A DNA stretch of 64,000 nucleotides, taken from Aliamphritea spongicola. GTDB lineage: Bacteria > Pseudomonadota > Gammaproteobacteria > Pseudomonadales > Balneatricaceae. Under the pieces are notes generated by a model. It was not told where the DNA came from. It was given only the letters and a program-made list of their open reading frames with translations, and ran no database searches. Each line of letters begins with the position of its first letter. Positions within the stretch are counted from its first letter, which is position 1. Where the stretch lies: the NCBI GenBank assembly GCA_024347235.1, contig AP025283.1, positions 2,046,001-2,110,000 of the forward strand, read 5' to 3'. Of the stretch, positions 50,602 through 60,937 are shown in pieces. The position numbers and the translations under genes were made by a program.

Positions 50602-52081
50602 TTATTCCTTCCAGCTGTTCCGTTTCCGGTAAATTGTCGCGGCACTGATCTCCAGATAATGGGCGGCTTTGGGGATGTTGCCCTGACACAGGTCTATGGC
50701 CCGTTCGATGGCTTCACGCTCCAGTTCGGCAATAGGGCGGATGAGCTGAGACAGATCACTGCTGTTGCCCGGTGCCTGCTGTGGCGGTGGGCTGAAGCTG
50801 GCTGCCGGTGTGTAGCTGCCAGTGGCGGGTTGTACAGCAGCAGGGGACACCGGCGCTACCGGTGGTGGGGTAACAGTACGGGGCTGTGCTGCACTGATAC
50901 CGGCCATGCCATCCAGTGGTGCCGGCAGCATAGAGGTGGTTACCCGGTCACCGCTGTGCAGTACAACGATGTTGCGGATAACGTTCTGTAACTGACGGAC
51001 GTTGCCGGGCCAGTCATAGTTGCTGAGGATATATTCGCAGTCCGGTTCGAATCCGGCGAAAGCTTTCTGTTCCTCGGTTGCGTACTGGGTGAGGAAGTGA
51101 TTGGCAATCTCGATAACGTCGTTGTCCCGTTCCCGCAGCGGCGGCAGGTGTACCGGCAGCACGTGTAAACGGTAAAACAGATCTTCCGGAAGTTACCGGC
51201 CTGGACTTCCGCCAGCGGGTCTTTATTGGTGGCGCAAACGATGCGTACATCAACCTGTTCGGTTTTGTCGCTGCCCACTTTCTGCAGGGTGCCGGTTTGC
51301 AGGAACCGCAGCAGTTTGGACTGCAGCGACATATCCATTTCACAGATTTCATCCAGAAACAGGGTGCCGCCCTGGGCGGCTTTGGCTGCACCGTCCCGTT
51401 CGCCCACCGCGCCAGTGAAGGCGCCTTTAACATGACCGAAGATTTCGCTTTCGATCAGGTCTTTGGGAATCGCACCGCAGTTCAGGGCAATGAAGGGCGC
51501 TTTGCGACGGCCACTGTGCTGGTGGATTGCCTCGGCGCAGACCTCTTTACCGGTACCGCTTTCGCCGGTGATAAAGATGGTGGCTCGGGAGTCGGCAGCG
51601 CTGTCGATGATCTGATAGACCCGTTGCATGGCCAGAGAAGAACCAATGAAGCCGCAGAACTGGTGGCGGTCAATTTCGTTGTGATAGGTCTCAACGATGC
51701 GTTTCAGGTTCTGGCTTTCAAAGGTGTTTTTCAGGGTGGTGAGCAGGCGTTCCTGATCGAAAGGTTTGACCAGATAGTCCCGGGCACCCAGTTGCATGGC
51801 CTCAATGGCGGTATTCATCGAACAGTCGCCGGTGGTGATGATGACTTCAGCAGGCTGTTCTTCGCTGCTGATTTTCTTAAAATTTCCAGCCCGTTCATGT
51901 CCGGCAGGCTCAGATCCAGCAGGACGCCATCAAAGCTTTTCTGGCTGAGGGCCTGCAGGGCTGCGCTGCCGTCGGCAACGCAGTGAAGGTCGTATTCCTG
52001 ATCCCGAAGATAGCTCTGACATACCGCTGTCATGGTCGGGTCGTCTTCTACAAGCAGCAGTGTTGGGGTCACGTTTGGCAC
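50602..52081 (-). CDS. NtrC-family sigma-54 response regulator, SypG-like (frameshifts)
   Basis: Receiver, AAA+ activator and Fis-type DNA-binding domain, about 493 residues. Receiver: [20 protein letters not shown], with phospho-Asp in [15 protein letters not shown]+: Walker A GESGTGKE, the sigma-54 contact loop GAFTGA, Walker [13 protein letters not shown], and [14 protein letters not shown]. The Fis-like end ([20 protein letters not shown]) follows a Pro-rich linker. I chose GTG 52079-52081 because AGAGG precedes it. Slips lie near 51865 and 51185. It is the likely activator of the two sigma-54 promoters in this locus, as SypG is in Vibrio fischeri. Confidence 0.92.
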
Positions 52082-52324
52082 AGCAATTCCTCTGCAGAAA
52101 GTAAGCTGATTTCCGGGTGTTACAGAGGCAGTAAGTTGCCAGTCTGGCAGGTTCAGAAACCGCTTAGATTGTGATCCTTGTAGCACGTAGAGTAAGCTAG
52201 AGATATAAGCGGATCAACCAGTTATGGATGTCTGGCTGACCGGAATGAGTAGTTATTACTGTTTTTCAGAGGTTATTTTAAGGATAACTTTTAAGGAGTG
52301 CTTTTCCGGCTAAAAGGAGGCGAT

Positions 52325-53845
52325 ATGCAGGTACTGGCCGAATGGGAATTTCAACCGGATCTGAGTGCAGCGCGGGAATTGCGTAACAAGCTGGCAGCCT
52401 TGCTGGAAGCACTGCCGCCGGAGCAGTCGGTGGCCAACGTTCAGGGATTTCTGCTGGCCTGCAGCGAACTGGTGGTGAATCTGACCCGCTATCCCCAGCC
52501 GCGGCCGACCGCCGCCACGCTGCGTTTTTGTCAGGATGAATTCTACGATCAGCTCGAGTTACTGGACGATGGCGGCAGTTTCATCAATTTTAGCCAGCAG
52601 TTACAGGATACTTCGCCGCTGCAGGCTGCCGAGAACGGCATGGGGCTGAAACTGCTGGCGGCCAGCTTTGATGATCTCAGTTATGTGCCGGCCTGTTACC
52701 GGGATGACGCCCGTAATCTGATGCTGGTGAAGCAGCAGCGCTGCCACCCGGCCAACCCTACTGGTGGTGGATGATGACCCCGTATACCGGGCGGTGGTAA
52801 GTGCCTATCTGCAGTCTGACTACCGGGTGCTGGAAGCGGCGGATGTGGCCATGGGGTATGAACAGGTATTGCAGCACCGGCCGGAGCTGGTGATCTGCGA
52901 TATCAGTATGCCGGAGGCAGATGGCCCGGTACTGTTCGACCGGATGCGCCATATTCCGGAGGTTTCCGGCACGGCGTTTATTTATCTGTCGGGCTGTCAG
53001 GATGATGACGTGATCAGCCGGGCACTGCAGCGGCCCATTGATGATTTTCTGGCCAAGCCGGTGGCACGGGATAAGTTACTGGTCAGTGTACAGCGGACAC
53101 TGCTGCGGCGACGGCACCTGACCGAACAGTTGCAGGCGGAACTGGATCAGAAGATTACCCTGGGCCTGCAGCCTTCCTTGCCCCGTGAAATCGGGGAATA
53201 TCAGGTGGCCCTGCGCAGCCGGGTACCGGAAGCCGGCGGTGGCGACATGGTGCTGTTGCGTGATCAGTTGGTTATTTTTGCGGATATGATGGGGCATGGG
53301 GTGACTGCAAAGGCTATGTGTATGCACTGGCCGGTTATTTGCGGGGCTGTGTGCCGCGGTAGGTAGCGGTGCACAGTCAGGCTGGCACCGGCGCAATTGC
53401 TGACGCTGGTTAGTCAGGGCTTCAGCGATGATCCGGTACTGGCTGAAACCCTGGCAACCCTGATGGCGGTGCAGCTGAATCCTGAGGAGAGATACTGATC
53501 GCCAATGCCGGTCAGCCCCGGCCGGTATTATGCAGGGCGAATACAGAGAGCGATGATGCGGTTAGGCAGCTGGATATCGACGGACCGCTGCCCGGGCTGA
53601 GTTTGCAGCAGGGAGCCGAAACAGCCTACCCGGAATACTGTTTACAGCTCGGTGACGGGGAACGGTTACTGATTTATTCCGACGGGGTGCTGGATGCTGC
53701 CGAAACACCGTCTGAAACATTTATCAGCCGGATACATGACAGTATGGGAATGCCATTGCCTCAGGCGGCGGATTACCTGATGCAGCAGCTGCCTGCCGAT
53801 CCTCAGGCCGATGACATTACCCTGATTTTATTAGGACGGCTGTAA
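52325..53845 (+). CDS. SypE-like kinase-receiver-PP2C phosphatase (frameshifts)
   Basis: Three domains. Residues 1-145: an RsbW/HATPase-like anti-sigma kinase (LLACSELVVNLTRYPQ; LLDDGGSFINFS; ENGMGLKLLAASFDDLSYVP). Next a receiver (LLVVDDDPVYRAVVSAYLQ; VICDISMPEADG; DDFLAKPVARDK). Last a SpoIIE/PP2C phosphatase (GGGDMVLLRDQLVIFADMMG; LLIYSDGVLDAAETPSE; ADDITLILLGRL). A frame change at 52755-52775 separates kinase and receiver. The receiver frame has a stop just before it and no usable start for the first strand, so one chain is likely. Other slips lie near 53310-53350 and 53490. This is the layout of SypE, which sets SypA phosphorylation. Confidence 0.82.
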
Positions 53846-53892
53846 GCGCTGTTATTTAAGTTATAACGGCTGGTTAATCAGGTCAGAGGCTT

Positions 53893-54573
53893 CTACTTTT
53901 TGCGCAGATAGCCCGCCAGCCGTGGCAGCCATTTATCCAGCCGTTTGATCTCGCGAAGCATTTCTTCCCGCAGGCCCGGTGAATAGCGGTCATTCATGAC
54001 GGCACCACAGAGAGGAATGTTGGCCTGTTTCAGCACCTGCTGGGCTTCATCAATCTGGCTTTCTGTTGTCACGTGTGTGACGACGTTCAACATGCAGGTT
54101 TCGCATACCGACGCGATGGTCACGCCGCAGATTGCGCCATCACTGGAATGCAGCAGTGGCGGGGTGTCGCAGATGATGATGTCAAAGCTGTCCAGTGCCT
54201 GGCCAAAGAAGCTGCACAGTACCTCGGTATTCCGGAATTCAATGTTATCCGGATGGGTCTGGTCGTGGAGTGGGGCGGTCAGCACCATCAGCCCCGGGCA
54301 GCCGGTTTTCTGCAGAGCGTCCTGCCAGCTGTTGTCACAGGGAAGCCAGTTGCTCTGGCGGGTTCCCGTACGCTGATGGAGGCTGGGGACTCATTATTAA
54401 ACTCAATCAGTAAGACCCGTTTTCCGCCTGCGCCATTCGCTGGGCCAGTGCCAGACTGAGCAGGGAGTTGCCGCTCTGAGGGCTGGGGCTGGCGATGGCC
54501 AGCAGACAGGTACGATTGCGGATCAGCTGGTTATAAATGGCATCTACTGACGGTGATGTATGTAACTGATGCA
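53893..54573 (-). CDS. CpsD/CapB-like ATPase with altered P-loop, SypD-like (frameshifts)
   Basis: ParA/BY-kinase fold protein of about 227 residues from polysaccharide export systems. The start is MHQLHTSPSVDAIYNQLIRN, which matches the helix before the Walker A in CpsD. The Walker A position reads IASPSPQSGNSLLSLA, with Asn where the catalytic Lys should be. The Walker A'-like strand is present (FDIIICDTPPLLHSSDG). No C-terminal Tyr cluster is seen. Slips lie near 54425 and 54310. It is the last gene of the STAS-lipoprotein-exporter operon. ATP use is doubtful given the P-loop change. Confidence 0.75.
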
Positions 54574-54617
54574 TGGTCGGACTCCTTATTCAATGATGCG
54601 TCCTGTGGCTGCCGGGG

Positions 54618-56733
54618 TTACAGCCCCAGCAGCTTGGCAAATGAAATCACGGTGACAGATTCCTGCAGGGTGCTGACAAAGCGGTGCCAGTTGCTCTGTT
54701 CACGGCTTGGGACATACAGGGTGTCACCGGCCTGCAGTACCGGCAGCATTCTGTAGTCACCGCTCTTGGCGAAGGCAACCAGATCGAATAGTCTTGAATG
54801 CGCTTCACCGTCGATCCGGTTAACCACCATGATACGGTCCTGCAGGGCATTGTTTTGCGGGCCACCGGCTTCTGCTAACAGATCCAGAATGGTCATGTTG
54901 CTGTCAAAGCTGTAACGGCCGGGGCGCTGTACGGCACCCAGTACCCGGACCACAGTTTCCTTAGGCTTTTCTAACCAGGCACGGTCACGCTCAGGAATGA
55001 AGATCACATCCTCGGTGCTCACCACTGGCAGCATGGTTTCGTCACCGGTGTGGAAGTAGTTGTGCAGGTTCAGATGGGTGACTTCATCGCTGCCGCTGCC
55101 CCGGTGGGTAATGCGCACGTTAGACAGGTCCGCACGGGCGGTAGGCCCCTGTGCAGCAGACAGAATATCCAGGAAGTTCAGCTCATCGTTAAAGGCATAG
55201 CGGCCCGGTGCGCCGACCTGTCCGAAGATATAGATGGAACGTTCACTGGACTGACGTACCCACTGGGAACGGTTGTCATTAGGGTCTTTTGGCAGTTCAG
55301 GTACCACAATGGTATCGCCGGCATGAATGCGCGGGATCTGACGGATATCACCGCCTTTATCCAGAAAACGTTTCAGGTCAAACGGAATGGATTCAGTGAT
55401 ATGACGCTTGCCTTTTTCGTGGCTGGCGGTCAGTACCTGCAGGTGAGCGGTGTCGGCACCGGCCAGCGGACCACCGGCGTGGGCGATGAGATCCATCAGG
55501 GTCATTTCAGGGGCCCACTCATAGCGGCCCGGACGGTTGACCGCACCGATAATGCGGATGGCACGGTTGGGATGAATATCCAGCCAGCTCTTTTCATTCA
55601 TGTCGGATTTTTCCGGCACCAGAATGGCATCACCGGGGTTAATGCTTGGAATCTTGCCGCGCTTCTGGCCATCCATATAGCCCTGCAGATCAAAAGGTTC
55701 CACACCTCCGTCGGCCCGCAGAATGCGGATCTGACGGGTTTCCGCAAAGCGGGTCGGGCCGCCGGCAGTGGCCAGCAGGTCATAAAAACTGCTTTCTTCT
55801 TTCATTTCCATGGCACCGGGTTTGAAAACCTCACCCATGACGTAGACGGTACGGGCGCCGCCCTGAACCTGGTCAGACGCCTGTGGAATGAAGATGGTGT
55901 CGCCCTCCAGGATCTCCGGCAGCAGGGCCTGATTACCGGTATCCAGATATTCGCGCATGTTAAACGGGAAGGGCTGGCCGTTATGAATCACCCGGATCTG
56001 TTCGATGCCGGCATAACGGGTCACGCCACCGGCGCGCATGATCATATCCATGACCGAAGGGGTACCTTTAAAGGCGAAGGTACCCGGGCGGTGTACTTCA
56101 CCGAATACCTTGATGGCGGTATCACCTTCACCGGCATCACCGGAAGCGGTCAGGGTACGGGCATCAAATTCAACCTGTACGTTACCGATCAGGGGAGACG
56201 CAGGCACGAAGATGGTATCCATCGGCTGCAGTTTTGGCAGTACGGCCAGGTTGCCGCTGTCCAGATAATGCTTGTAGTCGAACTCGATTACTTTACCGTT
56301 ACGGCGGATCTGCAGTTTATCCAGTTGGGCACCCTGTGCCAGGCCGCCGGCATGGTTGATGGCCATTTGCACGTTCGAGCGCAGGGGCAGATCAACCGGG
56401 CCAGGGGTCTTTACATAGCCTAGTACGATGACACTCAGGCGGCGTTCCATCAGCACCAGATCAAGGTTGTCCAGATCCCGGTAGATAACCGCCAGCGTGG
56501 CACGGATCAGTTCCCGGGCTTCGCCGATGCTCTGACCCCGAAGGTTCAGCGGGCCGGTTTCAGGCAGGTTAATGCTGCCCTGATGATCCAGCTGAAACGG
56601 CTTATCGAAGCTGCTTTCACCGGGAACTTGATCTGTACCAGATCCCCGGACGCAGTTCAGTTGTCGCGGCCTGAAGGTTCAGGGCAGTGAGCAGGCTGGT
56701 GATTGCCAGCAGCATAATCATTAAGCGTTTCAT
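54618..56733 (-). CDS. Polysaccharide export protein with six SLBB repeats, SypC-like
   Basis: Outer-membrane/periplasmic export protein of about 705 residues. Signal peptide MKRLMIMLLAITSLLTALN, then the Poly_export domain (GDLVQIKFPGESSFDKPFQL; LRGQSIGEARELIRATLAV). After it come six SLBB units, each with a GxVxxPG core: GYVKTPG, GEVHRPG, GEVFKPG, GAVNRPG, GQVGAPG and GAVQRPG. Wza-type exporters usually have two or three, so this is long. One or two slips lie near 56625-56640. The ATG overlaps the lipoprotein stop (ATGA). It ends VTVISFAKLLGL. Confidence 0.9.
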
Positions 56734-57249
56734 AGGATAATCTCCTGATCAATGGAGCGTACGGCGGTGCCGTTGTCCCTGTTGGGTAAATCTTCATGTT
56801 CGGGGGCAGGTGTGTCGCTGCCGACCGGCTGCATGTCGGTGAAGACGTCTTTATCAGCCTGTTTCAGCAGGTACTCAGCGGTATCCATCGCCTCGTTGGC
56901 CTGCGGATAAAAACCGGCAACATGCAGGCGCAGGCTGCGGGTCAGTAACAGGTTGATATGCTGGTAAAAGTGCGGATATGTCACCGTCAGCCCCTGTTTG
57001 TGGTGCACTTTCTTGAGGGCCTGGCAACGGCCCAGGCGGAACATAAAGCGCTGTTTTTCCAGGCTGGTTTCCGTATGGGGCCAGCTGTCTGTCTGGGGTG
57101 AACCCCGGCGTCAGATAGTTTTCCGGCTGAGTGAACCGTTCAGCAACCCCGCCCTGACCCGGTTCCACCATGTAGAAACAACCGCTGCTCAGCAGCAGGC
57201 TGCTGCCGAGTAACAGGGCAGGGAATGATGTAAAGGTTAGCTGTGGCAT
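56730..57249 (-). CDS. Lipoprotein of the polysaccharide operon (one frameshift)
   Basis: I do not recognise the family. It starts MPQLTFTSFPALLLGSSLLL with lipobox LSSGC. The mature part reads EPGQGGVAERFTQP, then (after a slip near 57100) RFMFRLGRCQALKKVHHKQG and HVAGFYPQANEAMDTAEYLL, partly helical. About 173 residues. It lies between the STAS and SLBB exporter genes, where syp clusters carry sypB; it does not look like OmpA. It may help the exporter in the outer membrane. Confidence 0.65.
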
Positions 57250-57280
57250 GGTCTGACTCCTTACCGGCTTAACGGGCGGC

Positions 57281-57595
57281 TTATGCCTGATCCTGCTGTT
57301 CAAACAGGCTGATGCATTTGTCGATGCGCAGGTAACGCATCAGCTCCAGAGGCTGGCCGTGTACGCCGGTAATTGACAAGTTCAGATCCTGACTGCGCAG
57401 GCGTTTGAACAGAAAGACGATGGCGCCAATACCGGAGGAGTCGATAAAGGTCACGTCCTGCATGTCGATGATGACGTCCTGCTGCTGTTCAGTCAGGCTG
57501 TCGAATTCGCTGCGCAGTTCTTCAACGGCCAGTGCGTCGAAGTCTCCGCTGAGGTTGATGCTAAGCATCTGATTTGAAGTGGCTGGAGTTGTCAT
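57281..57595 (-). CDS. STAS-domain anti-sigma factor antagonist, SypA-like
   Basis: Single STAS domain of 104 residues, intact. The phosphorylation loop is DVTFIDSSGIGAIVFLFKRL, where the first or second Ser is the expected site. In the syp system SypA must be unphosphorylated for biofilm formation, and SypE's kinase and phosphatase domains set its state; the SypE-like gene lies 3.7 kb away. It is the first gene after a perfect sigma-54 promoter (57638-57652), with AAGGAG before the ATG. Confidence 0.9.
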   Translation of the reverse strand: MTTPATSNQMLSINLSGDFDALAVEELRSEFDSLTEQQQDVIIDMQDVTFIDSSGIGAIVFLFKRLRSQDLNLSITGVHGQPLELMRYLRIDKCISLFEQQDQA

Positions 57596-57637
57596 GGAGC
57601 TTTCTCCTTAAAGGTTGAGTCGCTTACCTGTACAGGA

Positions 57638-57652
57638 GCAAAGGCCGTGCCA
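57638..57652 (-). promoter_or_regulatory. Perfect sigma-54 promoter of the STAS/exporter operon
   Basis: Read on the minus strand: TGGCAC (57652-57647), five bases, TTGC (57641-57638), followed by T. This matches the consensus TGGCACG-N4-TTGCW at every fixed place. The predicted start near 57626 leaves a 30-base leader before the STAS gene. A matching enhancer-like palindrome lies upstream at 57725-57739. Confidence 0.85.
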
Positions 57653-57724
57653 GCTTGCTATGTTACTGATTTATAATGAAAACGAAGGGCGTCTTCAGGA
57701 AAAAGGCCGCCTTTACAGATGGGA

Positions 57725-57739
57725 TTCGCATTTTGCGAG
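57725..57739. promoter_or_regulatory. Candidate enhancer site, copy 1
   Basis: TTCGCA-TTT-TGCGAG, centred about 106 bases upstream of the predicted sigma-54 transcript start. It has the same form (TTCnCA-N3-TGnGAR) as the palindrome at 63130-63144 before the second sigma-54 promoter. It probably binds the NtrC-type regulator. Confidence 0.6.
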
Positions 57740-57844
57740 TCAGTATTAGAGACGAAACCGTGAAGCACTGATTTCGTGATAAGAGAGTAACGTGTTCGGA
57801 GGATGCCCGGCGGATGCCGGGCATTCTGCATTCATTGCTGAAGA

Positions 57845-58547
57845 TTACTGGCCACGGCCGCAAACCATCACTACCACGGTTTGAACCATGATGCGCAGGT
57901 CGGTGCCCAGCCAGGTCATGAAATTACTCAGGCTCAGGGCATAGGCATGGTCGTAGCCCACTTTTGAACGGACATCTTCAATGTCCCGGTCATAACCCTG
58001 ATTCACCTGTGCCAGACCGGTGATACCTGGTTTTAAGCCAAAGGTGCGTTCGGCGAAGAAGGGAATCGCCGTTTCCAGTTTCTGATAAAAACCTGGACGT
58101 TCCGGACGCGGACCGATCAGGGACATATCGCCCCGTAATACGTTGAACAGTTGTGGCAGTTCGTCCAGACGGGTCTTGCGCAGGAAACGGCCAAGTGCAG
58201 TTACCCGCGGATCGCCTTTGGTGGCCCATACCGCACCGCTGGTGGCTTCGGCATCCACCCGCATGGTGCGGAACTTAAACATCCAGAACAGGTGGGTGAA
58301 GTTGGCTTCCGCATGGCCGATGCGCAGTTGGCGGAAGATCACCGGACCGGGGAGTCCAGTTTGATTGCCAGGGCAATCAGTGGCAGCAGGAAGGCACAGG
58401 CCAGCAGACCGGTGGCAGCCACTGCAATGTCCATGGCCCGCTTGGCCAGCAAGACGGTTTTGGCACATAGCTGTTGAGATCATCATGGCGTGCCGTGTGC
58501 GGTTGCTGATCAGCGGTTTGAGTAACTGTGTTAATGGTCATATTCAT
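57845..58547 (-). CDS. Undecaprenyl-phosphate sugar transferase, SypR-like (frameshifts)
   Basis: Initiating phosphoglycosyl transferase, about 234 residues, adding the first sugar-1-phosphate to the lipid carrier. It has one N-terminal membrane segment (MDIAVAATGLLACAFLLPLI), then catalytic blocks FKFRTMRVDAEA, LRKTRLDELPQLFNVLRGDM and SLIGPRPERPGF, and ends DLRIMVQTVVVMVCGRGQ. The ATG at 58545-58547 follows GGGAG. Slips lie near 58450 and 58355. It is the last of four genes matching sypO-P-Q-R in type and order. Confidence 0.88.
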
Positions 58548-58586
58548 GGTCGTTCTCCCGGGGCGGGTTTAACTGCCCGTTATATG

Positions 58587-59813
58587 TCATGTACGGATTA
58601 TTCGTTGCTGTTTGTCTTTATTGGCTGTCCTTGCTGACAGGCTTCCAGCAGCCCGCTCAAGGCCGATACAATAGCGGAGCATGCCGGTGAAGCTGGCGCG
58701 ATAGCCGTTAGCCAGATAAAGGGTTTCAATTTTGCCGGGCAGCATACCTGCCGGCAGCTGTTTGCTCAGGGCGGCGCAGGCGAAGCCCAGCGGTTGCAGA
58801 ATGCTCAGGGCCAGCAGCAATTGTGACTCTGCAGCCAGCAGGCAGCACAGTACCCACTGCAGCGCCAGAATCGCTGGCATCAGTGCCCGCAGTGCTTTGC
58901 CTGAAGTGAAGGTAAAGGCGGTGCCTTTGTAGCGGGGCAGGGTGAGCCGGGCCAGACGTAACAGTTGCTGCAGGTTACCGGCGGCGATGCGTACCCGGCG
59001 TTTTTCATCCATTTGCAGGCTGGCTTCTTCCAGCTCCAGGGCAACAATATCCAGCAGGTAAACCCCTTTGTAGCCGGCCATCACCATCTGCATGGGCAGA
59101 ATGAAATCATCATTAATGGTGTCAGCGGGCAGCGGGCTGAACAGCTTGCGGCGGAAGAAGTACAGGGCGCCGTGTACGCCCACCGGGCTGCCAATATTTG
59201 CTTCATTGCACTTGATACGGGTCTGGTACTGCCAGTAGTCGGCTTCACCCTGGCTGCCGGGGTTCAGCAGCTTGTAGGTGGCAGCCACAAAACCGGTCTG
59301 ATTATTCTGAAAGGCCTGGCTGGCCTGCAGCAGGGCGTCAATGGAGATCAGTGCGGAGGCATCGCTCAGGGCAACAATGTCGCAGTCCAGTTGGCTGATA
59401 ATGTCGTTAAGTACCGCAACTTTTCCGCGATTTTCCTGAAAGTCCTCGATATGTATATGTATCTGGCGGCATTCAGCTTCCCGAGCCGTGCGGCGGGCAA
59501 TGTCTGCGGTGGCATCGCTGCAGCCGTCACAGGCAATGATCAGCTGCAGTTTGTCTGCCGGGTAATCCAGACTGGCCACGTTACGGATTTTATCCGCGAT
59601 CACCGCCGCTTCGTTGTAGGCCGGAATCACCAGGCTGATGGTCGGCTGCCAGTTTGAGGTGGCCGGCTCAGTGACGGTACGGCGTGTGTTTCGGCTACCC
59701 AGTCGACCCAGCAGCCATGGGTACAGCAGGTGGTGATAGATAATCAGCCCCCAGCAAATAGCCAGCAGGGAGAATAGCAGAGTGGATAGCTGTGTGAAGA
59801 AAAGTGTGTTCAT
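58587..59813 (-). CDS. Family 2 glycosyltransferase, SypQ-like
   Basis: Membrane-bound GT2 of 408 residues, intact. The N-terminal helix is LSTLLFSLLAICWGLIIY; the GT-A domain has SLVIPAYNEAAVIADKIRNV, the DxD-type VALSDASALI and a TINDDFILPMQMVMAG block; C-terminal helices follow (MPAILALQWVLCCLLAAESQ). It adds a sugar to the growing repeat unit on the cytoplasmic face. Its start overlaps the GT1 stop by 4 bases (ATGA), and the sugar transferase gene follows after 40 bases. Confidence 0.9.
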   Translation of the reverse strand: MNTLFFTQLSTLLFSLLAICWGLIIYHHLLYPWLLGRLGSRNTRRTVTEPATSNWQPTISLVIPAYNEAAVIADKIRNVASLDYPADKLQLIIACDGCSDATADIARRTAREAECRQIHIHIEDFQENRGKVAVLNDIISQLDCDIVALSDASALISIDALLQASQAFQNNQTGFVAATYKLLNPGSQGEADYWQYQTRIKCNEANIGSPVGVHGALYFFRRKLFSPLPADTINDDFILPMQMVMAGYKGVYLLDIVALELEEASLQMDEKRRVRIAAGNLQQLLRLARLTLPRYKGTAFTFTSGKALRALMPAILALQWVLCCLLAAESQLLLALSILQPLGFACAALSKQLPAGMLPGKIETLYLANGYRASFTGMLRYCIGLERAAGSLSARTANKDKQQRIIRT

Positions 59814-60912
59814 GATGCACCTCCTAACTGTAACAGTGAGAAGTACGCCCGGGCAGTATTCTCAAGGTTGGCGTTGGTGAGAACGAACTTGCGCGGGGTA
59901 AACTGGCTGCTGCGGTGCTGACAGCTGAGAATGCCGCTTTCCAGTGCGGCGGCATCTCCGGCGGGTACCAGCACGCCACTGTTTTTACAGACGATGCTGC
60001 TGCAACCCCCACGTCGGTGATCACCACCGGTACCCCACTGGCCTGTGCCTCCAGAGGTGACAGGGGCAGCCCTTCATTCAGAGACGGCAGACAGAAGATA
60101 TCAATGGCCTGATAAAAACTGGTCATGTCATCCAGCGCGCCGAGAAAATAGACCCGGTTGCTGATGCCCAGACGTTCTGCACTGGCCTGCAGTTCTTCGC
60201 GCAGGGAACCGTCACCGGCCAGCGCCAGAATAAAGCGGGGATGCAGGCGGCTGAACGCTTCCAGCAAAAACTGATGACCCTTCACGGTTTCCAGCCGGGC
60301 GGCACAGCCGATCAGGGTACCGTACTGGGGCAGGTTGAACTTTGCCTTCATCAGGCATTGTTCATCAGGGTGCACCGGGGTGAACTTATGAGTATCAATG
60401 CCGTTAAGAATGACCTGCGGCTGACTGCGGGGAAAATAGCGGGTCAGCACATCGGCGACCGCATCACAGTCGGCCACCAGTGTTGGCTTAAGCAGGCCGA
60501 TCAGCATGCGCTGTAAGCGACGGTTCGCCCGGGCGTTCAGGTGCCAGGCGTCATGTTCGGTATGCACGTGGATTTTCAGACCGGCCAGTTTGGCGGCCAT
60601 ACCGCCATACAGCAACGGGCCGATATGGTGGGTGTGAATGGCGGTGGCCTGCAGTTGTTTCAGTAAACCGGACAGAGCAATCACCGCATCCGGACGCAGC
60701 CCCGCCGGTTTATTCAGAAAGTGCAGTTTCTGGCTGTAAGGCTTCAGCCGTGGCCAGGCAGCCAGTGCCTGTTCTGCGGTGCCTTCAAGGCTGACGATAT
60801 GAGTTTCACAGTGGGTATCCAGAGTGCTGATATGGTTTAACAGATCCAGCGCCATGGTTTCGATACCGCCGGGACGCAGGTGTTGTACCAGTTGAATGAT
60901 GACCTGACGCAT
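59810..60912 (-). CDS. Family 1 glycosyltransferase, SypP-like (frameshift near end)
   Basis: GT4-type glycosyltransferase of about 367 residues. It starts MRQVIIQLVQHLRPGGIETM, has HVHTEHDAWHLNARANR, nucleotide-sugar region LIGCAARLETVKGHQFLLEA and the acidic ExxxxxE motif LPSLNEGLPLSPLEAQASGV. The ATG at 60910-60912 follows AAGGAGG. One G is missing near 60010; the restored end is ENTARAYFSLLQLGGAS with its stop overlapping the next gene. It is third in the Wzz-GT-GT-sugar transferase operon. Confidence 0.9.
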
Positions 60913-60937
60913 TGTCCTATCCTCCTTGCCGGTCCGC

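Noticed and set aside
55050..56423. Long plus-strand open frame of 457 codons opposite the SLBB exporter gene
   Set aside because: It is the exact antisense of a gene with six clear SLBB repeats. Its translation is Gly/Thr-rich with no family features and no ribosome site.
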